This document shows, one piece after another, positions 26,523-35,244 of a DNA stretch of 64,000 nucleotides. The stretch comes from Hyphomicrobium sp. MC1 (GTDB lineage: Bacteria > Pseudomonadota > Alphaproteobacteria > Rhizobiales > Hyphomicrobiaceae), in contig NC_015717.1 in assembly GCF_000253295.1 (NCBI RefSeq), forward strand, positions 3,720,001 to 3,784,000, in the 5' to 3' direction. Position 1 is the first letter of the stretch. Every line of letters starts with the position of its first letter. A model generated the notes under the pieces. The model worked only from the letters and a program-made list of their open reading frames with translations, searched no databases and was not told the origin of the DNA. The position numbers were made by a program, and so were the translations under genes.

Positions 26523-26718
26523 GCGGTATTGAGAACTTACGATAATGGCGGCTTTGGCGCCCTGGCTCCAGGGTTGTAGCTCGCGCCGCCTTTGACGGGC
26601 AGCCGGGTGAGGCGTCCCGCCTCACCTCAATTTCCCGAGGATCGCCGGTTCTGCGGCCTGGGCTGCACAGCTTGGCGTTTGCGGCTGACCTTCGAATGGG
26701 CTATCAGTCTCGCCCGAA

Positions 26719-26795
<77 letters not shown>

Positions 26796-26939
26796 TAGGC
26801 CCTGCGGGCCGCAGTCTACCACCACTCAAATCACGGCTTGGACGGACGTCGGCAGCGACGTCTGCCCTTCGGACCAAAAGCGTTTGCGCGAATTGCCGAA
26901 GGCCAATTGGGGCCAGAAGCGGCCATACACGACGGCATT

Positions 26940-27620
26940 TCACGCGAAGGCTTTTCCAGAAATCTTATCGAAAATATTGTCGAACAGCGCGAACGCCCGC
27001 TTTTCGATTTCCGCGGCGTGGTCGTCCGCGTAGCGTAAGGCGATATCGAGAGATCGCTGGTCTTCGGCGGGCATCGCGGCTCGATAGGCGCACCAATCCC
27101 GAAGCACCGCATTCGAGACTTCGGGATGGAATTGTACGCCGACGGCGTTTCCGCGTTCGAAGGCCTGCACGGTATTGTTGTCCCGCGCCAAGACTTTCAT
27201 GTTGCCGGGGAGGGTAATGAAATCGCCATGCCAGCGAAGCCATGGCCCATGCCAAACCGGCGCGCTGGCAATAGCGTTTGCCATCCAGCCGCGATAGGTA
27301 TGTCCCATAGGCGAGACGGTTCCCCCCAGAGCCGTTGCCAGAAGCTGAGCCCCGAAGCAGATGCCGAATACAGGCACAGCATTATCGACAAGACGCTTCA
27401 TCAGCGCACGTTCCCGCGCGATCCATTGAACGTGCGTCTCGTATACGCCGCGCCGGGAGCCCAAAAACACGACGACGTCATCGACGACGTTCGAGAGATC
27501 GGTCGCGACGATGTCTTTCGGCGATAGTGTCCGTCGGCAGCTCCAGCCTTTGGCGCGGATGAATTTCTCGACGAGGCCAGCGCTGCCGTACGTACTATTT
27601 TGAATGACTGTGACTTTCAT
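26940..27620 (-). CDS. Class I glutamine amidotransferase domain protein
   Basis: This 226-residue cytosolic protein has the class I amidotransferase triad: nucleophile Cys in GICFGAQLLA (about residue 88) and His-Glu in VGVQFHPEVS (about 163-165). It stands alone rather than fused to a synthetase, so it could supply ammonia or, like PuuD, hydrolyse a gamma-glutamyl amide. It is the last gene of an operon with a nitrilase, a glutamine-synthetase-like ligase and an amino-acid permease, which favours a gamma-glutamyl hydrolase role. That role is inferred from context. Confidence 0.85.
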   Translation of the reverse strand: MKVTVIQNSTYGSAGLVEKFIRAKGWSCRRTLSPKDIVATDLSNVVDDVVVFLGSRRGVYETHVQWIARERALMKRLVDNAVPVFGICFGAQLLATALGGTVSPMGHTYRGWMANAIASAPVWHGPWLRWHGDFITLPGNMKVLARDNNTVQAFERGNAVGVQFHPEVSNAVLRDWCAYRAAMPAEDQRSLDIALRYADDHAAEIEKRAFALFDNIFDKISGKAFA

Positions 27621-27666
27621 ATTCCGTCCGTAGGGGCGCCTCCGATATTTGGCGTGTGCGTCTCAT

Positions 27667-28605
27667 TCAGGGCCAGAGCTTTGCCGCGTCGAAGCGATCG
27701 CCGCGAATGCGGAGGTCGAAGATGTCCGGGCGATAGTAGTGGCCAGTGACATCGAACATCTGACGATTTTCGTAGACCGTCTTCACGTCGATCGTATGCG
27801 AGATCAGTCCCTCGACACCGGGCGAAGGCGGAATGATGACACTCCCATCCGGCGCAACCAAGGATGATCCTCCGTTGAAGATGGTATCGAAGCCTTCTGC
27901 GATGAGTTCCTGCTTGAATGGAAAATCGTCGGGAATGTCGTTCATGGATAAAAGCCCGTGAACGCTCAACGACCAGACGCGGCCTTCGCGCGCTGTCGCC
28001 GAAACAATGCCTTCGGCGACAGCGGCATTTCCCGGCCACAGACTGATGTGAAGCTCTTCGCCGCCGCAGTAGAGGGCGAAGCGCGCCATCGGCATCCAGT
28101 TTTCCCAGCAACACAGCCCGCCAACCTGAACCCCCGAGATTTGATGTGTGCGAAGTCCATGCGCATCTCCGGCGGCCCAGCATAGGCGCTCATCGTGCGT
28201 CGGCATGAGCTTACGATGGACGCCCAGCACACCTTTGCTGGCGTCGATCTTTAGCAGCGCGCAGTAAAGCGTACCGCGGCCGACGTTGCTGCCGCGTTCA
28301 TTGAAACCGAGGTAGACGGACACGCGATAGTCGCGCGCCGCTTCCACGATCTCTTTCACTTCCGCGGAATCCGCTTCCATCGACGCGTCGAGAAAGCAGG
28401 CATAAGCCTCACTCTGCTTCGGATCGCCGAACGCCGCGGCATCCGTCCGGCAAAGCCAGAACGGATATCCGCTCACGAACGCCTCGGGGAACGCCAGAAG
28501 ATCGATCTCCTCAGCGGCCGCCTGTTTGATCGTGTCGATGACCTTCGCGACCGTCGCACGTTTATTGAGCCAAACGGGCCGGATCTGAGCAGCGGCGATC
28601 TTCAA
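27667..28605 (-). CDS. Nitrilase (aliphatic/aryl nitrilase subfamily)
   Basis: Nitrilases convert nitriles to carboxylic acids and ammonia in the cytosol. The 312-residue protein has the Glu-Lys-Cys triad: Glu in AFPEAFVSGYP, Lys in VHRKLMPTHDER and Cys in GLCCWENWMP. The CWEN/H-x-MP form around the Cys is that of true nitrilases and cyanide-type enzymes rather than amidases. The start is a TTG at 28605 with AGGAG seven to eight bases upstream; upstream in-frame codons have no nitrilase similarity. It lies 44 bases after the glutamine-synthetase-like gene. The natural nitrile is unknown. Confidence 0.92.
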   Translation of the reverse strand: MKIAAAQIRPVWLNKRATVAKVIDTIKQAAAEEIDLLAFPEAFVSGYPFWLCRTDAAAFGDPKQSEAYACFLDASMEADSAEVKEIVEAARDYRVSVYLGFNERGSNVGRGTLYCALLKIDASKGVLGVHRKLMPTHDERLCWAAGDAHGLRTHQISGVQVGGLCCWENWMPMARFALYCGGEELHISLWPGNAAVAEGIVSATAREGRVWSLSVHGLLSMNDIPDDFPFKQELIAEGFDTIFNGGSSLVAPDGSVIIPPSPGVEGLISHTIDVKTVYENRQMFDVTGHYYRPDIFDLRIRGDRFDAAKLWP

Positions 28606-28649
28606 GGGTGTCTCCTGGAGGGTTGTTCTTAGAGAGGACGCCCGGCGCC

Positions 28650-30101
28650 TCAATACATCTCGAAGTATTCCTTCTGCTCCCAATCCGTGACGGCGGCGAG
28701 GAAGCGGCTGACCTCATACTCTTTAAGCATGATGAGGTAGTTCCAAAATTTCTCTCCGAGAGCGTCCTTAATGACCGCACTGTTGCGGAATCCCTCGATC
28801 GCGTCCATCAGGCTGCGCGGCAGAAGCGGCGCGTCGGCGAGATAGGCAGCGGCTGCGGGTTTGCCCGGATCCTTTTGCGTTTCGACGCCGTTGAGACCGG
28901 CGATCAATTGCGATGCGATGTAAAGATACGGGTTTGCCGTCGGCTCGCCGATGCGGTTTTCGACGCGGGACGCCGGATCGTTCGGGCGGCCGATGACGCG
29001 GATCATGGCGCCGCGGTTTTCGAGCGCCCAGCCGGCCTTGAACGGCGCGAATCCATCCGGCCTTTGCCGTTTGTAACCGTTGATTGTCGGCGTCGTCATC
29101 ATCGACGTGCCAGCCGCATTCTGCAGCAGACCACCGACGTAATTCATTCCGAACGCGGAGAGCGGATTGTCACCGCCTTCGGCCATGAAGAGGTTCGTCT
29201 TGTCGGCGATGCGTCGGATCGATTGGTGCATGTGCCAGCCGCTCGGAAACACATTCGGTACCTGCGGATTGGCCATGAACGTCGCGTGATAGCCATGCCG
29301 GCGGCATATTTGTTTTACCGCCGAACGGAAGAGAAGCGCGCTGTCTGCGGCTTTCATCGCGGTCATCGGAGCGAACGTGATTTCGCACTGGCCCGGCCCC
29401 CATTCGTCCTCAACGGTTGCAAGCGGCAGGCCCAGGTCTTCCAGGTTGGACTGCAAAAGGCGCAGGACAGGGTCGATTTCATCGCCGCGGTTTTCCGTCA
29501 GATACTGATAGCCGTGCGAGATCATCGAGACCTTCGGAGGCTCGGGGGGATAGCCGCTCTCCTCGGGCCTCAGGCTCGGATCCTCGAGCTTGAAGACATA
29601 AAATTCGAACTCCAGGCCCACGAGCATTTCGAGACCTTTTTCTTCAAGGCGCTCGAGCTGGCCGCGCAGAACCTGGCGGGTCGACAACGGGCACGGCGTG
29701 CCGTTGGCAAGATAAGCGTCGCTTAGGATCCAGCCGGTATCGGGCGCCCAAGGCAGAACATGGAATGTCGAGGGATCGGGAACCAGGACCCCATCAGGAA
29801 GGCCGATCATCTCGGGCACATTGAGCTTATTGGAATCGCCGAACGGTGAGACGATCGGATGGTTGGTTGTGTCGAAAATTGCGGTGACGAGCTGGAAATC
29901 CTTGCCGCTCTTGAGACTGGAACGGAACTCCGCGGCGGTCACTGTCTTGCCGCGCACGATGCCGTGTTGATCGCCCCAGCCGATGCGGATGTATTTGATG
30001 TTTTCGCGCTCGATCCTTGCGATCAGATCGGCGGCCATGAGCTTCTGCTCTTCGCTCCACAGGCCGTGATCTTCAATGAAATGGGGTTGCTTGGCCGACA
30101 T
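28650..30101 (-). CDS. Glutamine-synthetase-like gamma-glutamyl ligase
   Basis: This 483-residue protein has the full glutamine synthetase fold: beta-grasp N-terminus, then GLEFEFYVFK and VEDEWGPGQCEITFAP (metal ligands), GWHMHQS, TINGYKRQRPDGFAP, NRGAMIRV and ENRIGEPTANPYLYIA. Catalytic positions look intact. With a permease, an amidotransferase and a nitrilase as operon partners it is unlikely to be housekeeping GlnA. Related ligases (PuuA, IpuC, GmaS) join glutamate to amines in catabolic pathways, and methylamine-type substrates are conceivable. The start at 30101 (MSAKQPHF) has AAGGG upstream; a frame opening at 30185 has no ribosome site. Confidence 0.88.
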   Translation of the reverse strand: MSAKQPHFIEDHGLWSEEQKLMAADLIARIERENIKYIRIGWGDQHGIVRGKTVTAAEFRSSLKSGKDFQLVTAIFDTTNHPIVSPFGDSNKLNVPEMIGLPDGVLVPDPSTFHVLPWAPDTGWILSDAYLANGTPCPLSTRQVLRGQLERLEEKGLEMLVGLEFEFYVFKLEDPSLRPEESGYPPEPPKVSMISHGYQYLTENRGDEIDPVLRLLQSNLEDLGLPLATVEDEWGPGQCEITFAPMTAMKAADSALLFRSAVKQICRRHGYHATFMANPQVPNVFPSGWHMHQSIRRIADKTNLFMAEGGDNPLSAFGMNYVGGLLQNAAGTSMMTTPTINGYKRQRPDGFAPFKAGWALENRGAMIRVIGRPNDPASRVENRIGEPTANPYLYIASQLIAGLNGVETQKDPGKPAAAAYLADAPLLPRSLMDAIEGFRNSAVIKDALGEKFWNYLIMLKEYEVSRFLAAVTDWEQKEYFEMY

Positions 30102-30191
30102 CGTGTTGCCCTTTGCTCGAGACTTGAGATCGTGATTAGACGTGGCCGGCGCAGAGCGCCGGCGCCACCAGTTGTGGAAGCCCATGGTTGT

Positions 30192-31793
30192 TTACTTGGC
30201 CGCTGCTGCATGTTCGGCCGATGCGAGCATTCCCTCAGGCACGCCCTGATAGATGAGCCTGCCGATCTTCTCGAATTTGGCCGGGTTCGTCGTCTTGATG
30301 AGGAATGCCCCGGCAAGGCCGACCGCGAAGATCGCGATGTCGAGTGGAATAATCCAGTCCGCAAACGCAAACCCGCCACCAAGGAACTCCATGTTCGTCG
30401 CGCAAAGATAGAGCGCGAACGCCTGCGACAGGAACGCCAGCAGTGGGGCAACGAACGTCGACCAGCGTCCGGCTTCGGATGCGTGATTGTTCTTGAAGTA
30501 GACGATGACCGCAAGCGACACGACAGCCTGGGCCGAGAGGACAAGGATCGTACCCATCAGCGCCATCAGACTGAACAGCCCGGCGTAGGCATCGGTCTGC
30601 GGGTTGTCCGAGCCAATGAAGATCGCGAACGCTGCAATCACCAGGATGGCGATCGCGGACTGAACGATCGAGGCGACATAGGGCGTCTTGTGGACGACAT
30701 GCGTGCGCGCCAGTGCCTTCGGGAAGACGCCTTCGCGGCCCAAGGCATAAAGATAGCGCGCCGCCGTGTTGTGAAATGCCATGCCGCAGGCGAATGAGCT
30801 TGTCAGTACGAGATAACTCATCAACGACGTCACCCACGGTCCGAGCAGCTTCGTTGCCGGATCGAAGAAGAAGGTCGCGGAGTTGTTCTGCGCGGCTTCG
30901 ATCAGCGAGTGAAAGTCGGGATAGGACGAGACGACCGCCCAGCTTGTGACAGTATAGAAGACGCCGAGGCAGATGACGGACACGTAGAGCGAGATGGGCA
31001 CGATCTTTTTCGGATTGACCGATTCCTCGGCATAGTTCGGGGCCATTTCAAAACCGACCCACGACCAGAAGGCGAAGAACAGTCCGATACCGGCGGCGCC
31101 GCCAAGCAGCTTGCCGTCGGGCGCGAAGCCCTGGAATGCGGCAAGGGGGTTGAGTGCCGATGCGGAGACGGCGACACCGTGGCCCGCATGGGCGAAGATA
31201 CCCAGATCAAAGAACAGCAGAATGAGAACTTCCGCCACCAAAGCGACGCCGAGCAGCGCCGCCGATAGTTGAACCTCGAAATAGGTGAGCACGGAGATCA
31301 GTACGACCATGCCGACGGCAAGCGGTGCCCACGGCACGTTGATACCGAATAGCTCGTTTAGCTTGAGGTTCAAGAAGTAGGAAAGACCGCCCGCAAGCGC
31401 CGGTTCGAAGATCGCATAGGCGGCAACAGCACAAAAGCCGAAGGCCATGCCGAGTTCGCGGCCTAGCCCGTGGCTTATGAAGGAATAGAAGCCGCCGACA
31501 GCGGATACTTTTGATGCCATCGCCGCATAGCCGACGGAGAAAAGCAAAAGGATCAAGGTGGCGACGAGAAACGCCGCGGGCGCGCCGTAACCGTTGCCGT
31601 TGCCGACGACGATTGGAATGTTCAGGAGGCTCGCGGTCATTGGCGCCGCGCCCGTCAGCGTTAGAAACAGAACGCCGACGAGCCCTACCGCCTTTGGTTT
31701 CAGGAGTTGGAGGTCTTTTTGCTTTGTTACGTCGAACGATGAGCCGCCGGCCGCTTCCGCGGTGGCTTTGCCACTTTCTACAGACGGATACAT
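30192..31793 (-). CDS. APC-family amino acid/amine permease
   Basis: This polytopic inner-membrane importer of about 533 residues has around twelve to fourteen membrane segments and the APC pattern: LTLTGAAPMTASL in helix 1, VSAVGGFYSFISHGLG in helix 2-3 and SWVGFEMAPNYAEES. Such carriers take up amino acids or amines by proton symport. It is the first gene of the operon that continues with the gamma-glutamyl ligase, nitrilase and amidotransferase, and so probably brings in their substrate. The start at 31793 has AGGGGA six bases upstream. Confidence 0.88.
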   Translation of the reverse strand: MYPSVESGKATAEAAGGSSFDVTKQKDLQLLKPKAVGLVGVLFLTLTGAAPMTASLLNIPIVVGNGNGYGAPAAFLVATLILLLFSVGYAAMASKVSAVGGFYSFISHGLGRELGMAFGFCAVAAYAIFEPALAGGLSYFLNLKLNELFGINVPWAPLAVGMVVLISVLTYFEVQLSAALLGVALVAEVLILLFFDLGIFAHAGHGVAVSASALNPLAAFQGFAPDGKLLGGAAGIGLFFAFWSWVGFEMAPNYAEESVNPKKIVPISLYVSVICLGVFYTVTSWAVVSSYPDFHSLIEAAQNNSATFFFDPATKLLGPWVTSLMSYLVLTSSFACGMAFHNTAARYLYALGREGVFPKALARTHVVHKTPYVASIVQSAIAILVIAAFAIFIGSDNPQTDAYAGLFSLMALMGTILVLSAQAVVSLAVIVYFKNNHASEAGRWSTFVAPLLAFLSQAFALYLCATNMEFLGGGFAFADWIIPLDIAIFAVGLAGAFLIKTTNPAKFEKIGRLIYQGVPEGMLASAEHAAAAK

Positions 31794-31860
31794 GTGCATT
31801 CCCCTGCTTAGTTTTGGGGTTCCCTCGCGGACCCCTTCCAGCAAGCGCTTTGCAAGCGAT

Positions 31861-31932
31861 GTACCAAATTAAACAGAATTTGCAATATATATGACTTTCT
31901 GTTCCATAAATAACAGAAGCCTGTACCAAATT
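31861..31932. promoter_or_regulatory. Divergent operator region between permease and RpiR genes
   Basis: An AT-rich block carries three half-sites AACAGAA/TTCTGTT (31872-31878, 31897-31903 inverted, 31912-31918) and a direct repeat GTACCAAATT at 31861-31870 and 31923-31932. A degenerate inverted copy, ATTTGGCAC, follows near 32040. These are plausible binding sites for the RpiR-type regulator encoded next door. Confidence 0.5.
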
Positions 31933-32100
31933 TTTCAAATCGGGTATCGCTGGTTTAGCGTTTTAGTCGGAGCTTTGGTGGCCCTCCAGTGCCGGGGGCT
32001 GCATGAAATTTCAGCTATCGGGAAAAACATTGCTGTACTATTTGGCACAAAATAAGAAACCGAGTAGCTCGGGAAGGATTGCCCGTCGGGAGCCACGCCC

Positions 32101-32970
32101 ATGACCGGTTTACCGCACACCACCGTCGCCGAGATGATCCGCCGACGGCTCGATCAGTTGACGCCGACCGAGCGCAAGGCTGCCCTCATCCTGCTCGGCA
32201 ACTATCCGGTGCCGGGGCTGCAGACCGTGGCGCAGTTCGCCAAGCAGGCGGATGTCAGCAATCCGACCATCCTGCGCTTGATCGCCAAGCTCGGCTTCGG
32301 CGCTTACGCCGATTTTCAGCAGCAGCTGCGCGATGAACTCGAAGCACGTTTGCGGTCGCCATTGACCAAAGACGTTCTTGCAGCGGATGCCAAAGGCGCC
32401 GTTGAGGTTCCAGCGTTCGCGAAGTATTGGGAGTCGGTCTCAAGCGCCATGGCGGCCTCGATGCATCTCATCCGCCCGTCGGAATTCGACGGTGCCATTA
32501 GGCTGCTCGCCGACGACACGCGGCCGGTGACGATCCTAGGCGGCCGTCTCACATCCAGTCTCGCATTGCAGGCCTTTCTTCACCTGCGTGAATTGCGATC
32601 CAATGTAACGCTCATCGACAGTCAGACTGCGACATGGGCTGAACATCTTCTAGGTGTTACGTCGTCGGATGCATATCTTCTGTTCGACATTCGCCGCTAC
32701 CAGGACGACGTCGTTCGCATGGGGCAAGAGGCTGCGGCGCGCGGAGCAAAGATCATCCTTTTCACGGATGAATGGCTATCGCCCGTGTCGGCCGTTGCGG
32801 AACACGTGTTTGCCCTGCGGATTGCCGTCAATTCCAATTGGGATTCATTCGCGCCGATTTCCGTTCTGATCGAAGCGATGATTGCGCGCCTCAGTGCGCT
32901 GCGGTGGCCGGAAGTGAAGGCGCGTATGGAAGAACTGGAGGCCATTCGGAGAAAGCTCGATGCGCGATAG
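32101..32970 (+). CDS. MurR/RpiR-family transcriptional regulator
   Basis: This 289-residue regulator has an N-terminal helix-turn-helix (about 8-80, with LTPTERKAALILLGNYPVPG and QADVSNPTILRLIAKLGF) and a C-terminal SIS domain (about 130-270). The SIS domain normally senses phosphosugars or related metabolites, with TILGGRLTSSLALQAFLHL and LLFDIRRYQDDVV at the ligand site. It is divergent from the permease operon and probably controls it through the repeats in the 307-base gap between them. Confidence 0.9.
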   Translation: MTGLPHTTVAEMIRRRLDQLTPTERKAALILLGNYPVPGLQTVAQFAKQADVSNPTILRLIAKLGFGAYADFQQQLRDELEARLRSPLTKDVLAADAKGAVEVPAFAKYWESVSSAMAASMHLIRPSEFDGAIRLLADDTRPVTILGGRLTSSLALQAFLHLRELRSNVTLIDSQTATWAEHLLGVTSSDAYLLFDIRRYQDDVVRMGQEAAARGAKIILFTDEWLSPVSAVAEHVFALRIAVNSNWDSFAPISVLIEAMIARLSALRWPEVKARMEELEAIRRKLDAR

Positions 32971-33612
32971 CGAGCGCCCCCATCTCGCTCAGCGACTACC
33001 AGCGCGCCCTTTCATGGCTCGCTACTAAGGCTCATCAGCGATCATGGAACACACATTTCCTAACGTCGGCTGCACATTCAACAGCTGATGTGCGACGAGG
33101 TGATAAGCGGTTTGCCCTTTTCACATTCGCCCAGCATCCTCCCATTGGGCATTGCGGCTACGGCTTTGGGAAAGGCTCAGTAGCTGGGCATCCTCGGCCA
33201 GTTCGGCTTCTAGCTTTTCAAGAGCGTCTAGTAGCAGGTTCGAACTTTCTCCAGTGAGGCGCGCCATTGCAAAAGGATCAATTAATCCGGCTGAAGCGAT
33301 ACCGCATCGGACGACGATGAGAACTCTTCGCCGGGATGCGAAGACTGCGAACCACGAAGTCACAGCTAATATGCCAGCGTCCGCATTCCGCACGTAAGCC
33401 GACACGATTTCGACGTCGTAGGAACGACCGCTTCTGACCCCGAGCGGACGTCAGTCGGTGGCGTAAACCTCTTAGCGGAAAACGCAAGATATTGATCAGT
33501 GCCGTTGAATGGTTGGCTAGAGCCGGCATTGTGGCAGATACGCAGTCCCGCCTTGCAACCGCGTATGACCCCGCAGGAGGCACCAGCCTGTACTACAGGC
33601 CGTTTGGCTGAG
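32971..33612. other. 642-base region without a supported gene
   Basis: The only frame with any protein character is on the minus strand at 33121-33267 (48 codons, ending LLSLSQSRSRNAQWEDAGRM). It has no ribosome site and no recognised family, so it is not called. Stop-rich frames around 33400-33600 look like degenerated DNA. No RNA gene, insertion sequence end or terminator was recognised. Confidence 0.4.
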
Positions 33613-33840
33613 TCACATCTTGTATCCGGGCTTCTTGTATAGCCGGTCGGGCTTATTGACGATATCTGGGATATAAACCTCTTCACGCCACCGATCAGCA
33701 TCTACCTCTTCGAACGATACCGACACCGAAGCGTCGCCGTATTCGAGGGCCTTCGTAACTTGCTCTGCGATGGCCACTGCAAGCTCCTTCTTCTTTTCCT
33801 CGGTCTTCCCAGGCCAAAGCTTGACGATTACATGAGGCAT
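33613..33840 (-). CDS. 4-oxalocrotonate tautomerase-family protein
   Basis: This 75-residue tautomerase-fold protein starts MPHVIVKLWPGKTEEKK. After Met removal Pro-1 is the catalytic base, as in 4-OT enzymes. The usual motif continues with helix residues ELAVAIAEQVTKAL and ends in VYIPDIVNK. It follows an SDR gene and a cupin gene in one operon controlled by a divergent LysR gene. Substrate unknown; such cassettes are common in aerobic proteobacteria. Confidence 0.88.
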   Translation of the reverse strand: MPHVIVKLWPGKTEEKKKELAVAIAEQVTKALEYGDASVSVSFEEVDADRWREEVYIPDIVNKPDRLYKKPGYKM

Positions 33841-33970
33841 TAGAGTCTCCCTTCGTGGCGGTCACAGTCGAATAGTTCGGCAATTTTCTGGTGATGTGAT
33901 TTGAGTTGGTCAGGGGCTCCAAAGCGTGTCTTTGGAGCCCTCGCAGTGACAGATCACATAGCGTTGCCTG

Positions 33971-34714
33971 TCACCAAGGCTGCTTAGCAGGCCCTACCGT
34001 GAATTCGCTAACGGTCGTATCAGCCGGCATATCAAGTGCGAAGGCGACAACCTCGGCAATGCGTTCCGGCGAGATACCGAAAGCCGCGTAGAGGCCCCGC
34101 ATTGCTTCGGCAGCCTTCGGATCGCTGATCGTATCTAGCAATTCCGTGTTGATTGCTGCCGGATAGATGGTGGCAGTTCGAATGTTTGTCTGTTCCATGG
34201 CCGATTCCATCCGCAGCACTTCCATGAACTCACGGACAAACCACTTTGTGCCACCATAAACAGCTGCGTTCGGATAGGCCTTCAATCCCGCGACGGAAGA
34301 GTTCGCAATTATGTGTCCGGACTTCTGTTCAATGAATGTTGGCATTACGGCCGCGACGCCGTTCAGCACGCCGTTGATGTTGACTTCAACCATCTTGCGC
34401 CATTCATCGGTCTTTAGCGCCGACACGGGGCTGCTGGGCATGAGACCTGCATTCAAGAAAATCGCGTCTACATTCCCGAAGGACTTCTTGGCAAGTGCAA
34501 CAATGGCCTCATTGTCACTGGTTTTCGTTACGTCGAGTGCCTGATAGGCGGCCTCGCCGCCGCTCGCCCTGATCTGCTCTGCGATTTGCTTAAGTTTGTC
34601 GTCTCGACGCGCGCCGAGAACGACCTTGGCGCCTTTGGTCGCGAGCAACTTCGCAGTGGCTTCGCCGATGCCAGAAGAGGCACCCGTGACGATGACGACT
34701 TTGTCTTTGATCAT
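33971..34714 (-). CDS. Short-chain dehydrogenase/reductase
   Basis: This 247-residue classical SDR has the nucleotide-binding TGASSGIG at residues 10-17, NAGLMP, the catalytic Ser in NSSVAG and YGGTK (Tyr and Lys). The Arg after the second strand (GARRDDKL) favours NADP(H). A cytosolic carbonyl or alcohol substrate is expected but not defined. It sits between the cupin and tautomerase genes. Confidence 0.9.
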   Translation of the reverse strand: MIKDKVVIVTGASSGIGEATAKLLATKGAKVVLGARRDDKLKQIAEQIRASGGEAAYQALDVTKTSDNEAIVALAKKSFGNVDAIFLNAGLMPSSPVSALKTDEWRKMVEVNINGVLNGVAAVMPTFIEQKSGHIIANSSVAGLKAYPNAAVYGGTKWFVREFMEVLRMESAMEQTNIRTATIYPAAINTELLDTISDPKAAEAMRGLYAAFGISPERIAEVVAFALDMPADTTVSEFTVGPAKQPW

Positions 34715-34744
34715 ATTCGAATTCCTTTGGTGTTTATGGCGCGA

Positions 34745-35140
34745 TCAAGCGCCGTATTGAGCGTCCGATACCTGCTCCATCCACTCGACTGTGGTTCCGT
34801 TCAGGACTTCCTGGATCGCGGTATGGGTCATTGCTTGATCTGGTGCGGCCCCGTGCCAGTGCTTCTCACCGGGAGCGAACCAGACGACGTCACCGGGTCG
34901 AATTTCCTCGATCGGCCCGCCCCAGCGTTGAACCCGGCCGAGACCCGAAATGACGATCAATGTTTGGCCGAGCGGATGCGTGTGCCAGGCGGTGCGCGCT
35001 CCGGGCTCGAATGTCACGTTCGCACCCTGAACACGTTCTTTGTCGATGGCGTTGAAGAGCATCTCGACCTTGACCGACCCCGTGAACCAATCGGTCGGTC
35101 CTTTCATGGCCGGGTGGCTGCCTGCGCGAACGATGTCCAT
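34745..35140 (-). CDS. Cupin-domain protein
   Basis: This 131-residue single-cupin protein has motif 1 as PGARTAWHTHPLGQTLIVISG (metal His residues and Gln) and motif 2 as GDVVWFAPGEKHWHGAAP, so a metal site is likely intact. AGGAAGGGG lies just before the ATG at 35140. Similar cupins (carboxymuconolactone-decarboxylase-associated type) accompany SDR genes in stress-response cassettes. It is the first gene of the operon and divergent from the LysR gene. Confidence 0.87.
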   Translation of the reverse strand: MDIVRAGSHPAMKGPTDWFTGSVKVEMLFNAIDKERVQGANVTFEPGARTAWHTHPLGQTLIVISGLGRVQRWGGPIEEIRPGDVVWFAPGEKHWHGAAPDQAMTHTAIQEVLNGTTVEWMEQVSDAQYGA

Positions 35141-35199
35141 GACGTTCCCCTTCCTGCTGTGATGCTTGTGCTGGCAATCTAAGGAGGAACGAGTTATCC

Positions 35200-35216
35200 A
35201 ATTAGTCACAATAATT
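35200..35216. promoter_or_regulatory. LysR-type operator candidate
   Basis: AATTA-N7-TAATT is a perfect interrupted dyad of the T-N11-A type in the gap between the divergent cupin operon and LysR gene. LysR proteins usually bind such dyads close to their own promoter. Confidence 0.5.
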
Positions 35217-35244
35217 CGCATGAACTATTGAGCGAGATTCAGGA

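Noticed and set aside
26540..26595. Branched hairpin after the small secreted protein gene (GGCGGC...GCCGCC, then TTT)
   Set aside because: The outer stem is only six bases with a large interior and just three T residues, too weak to call a terminator.
33121..33405. 94-codon minus-strand frame with some protein character near its end
   Set aside because: No ribosome site, no recognised family, and the first half reads poorly. It may be a gene remnant, but that cannot be shown.
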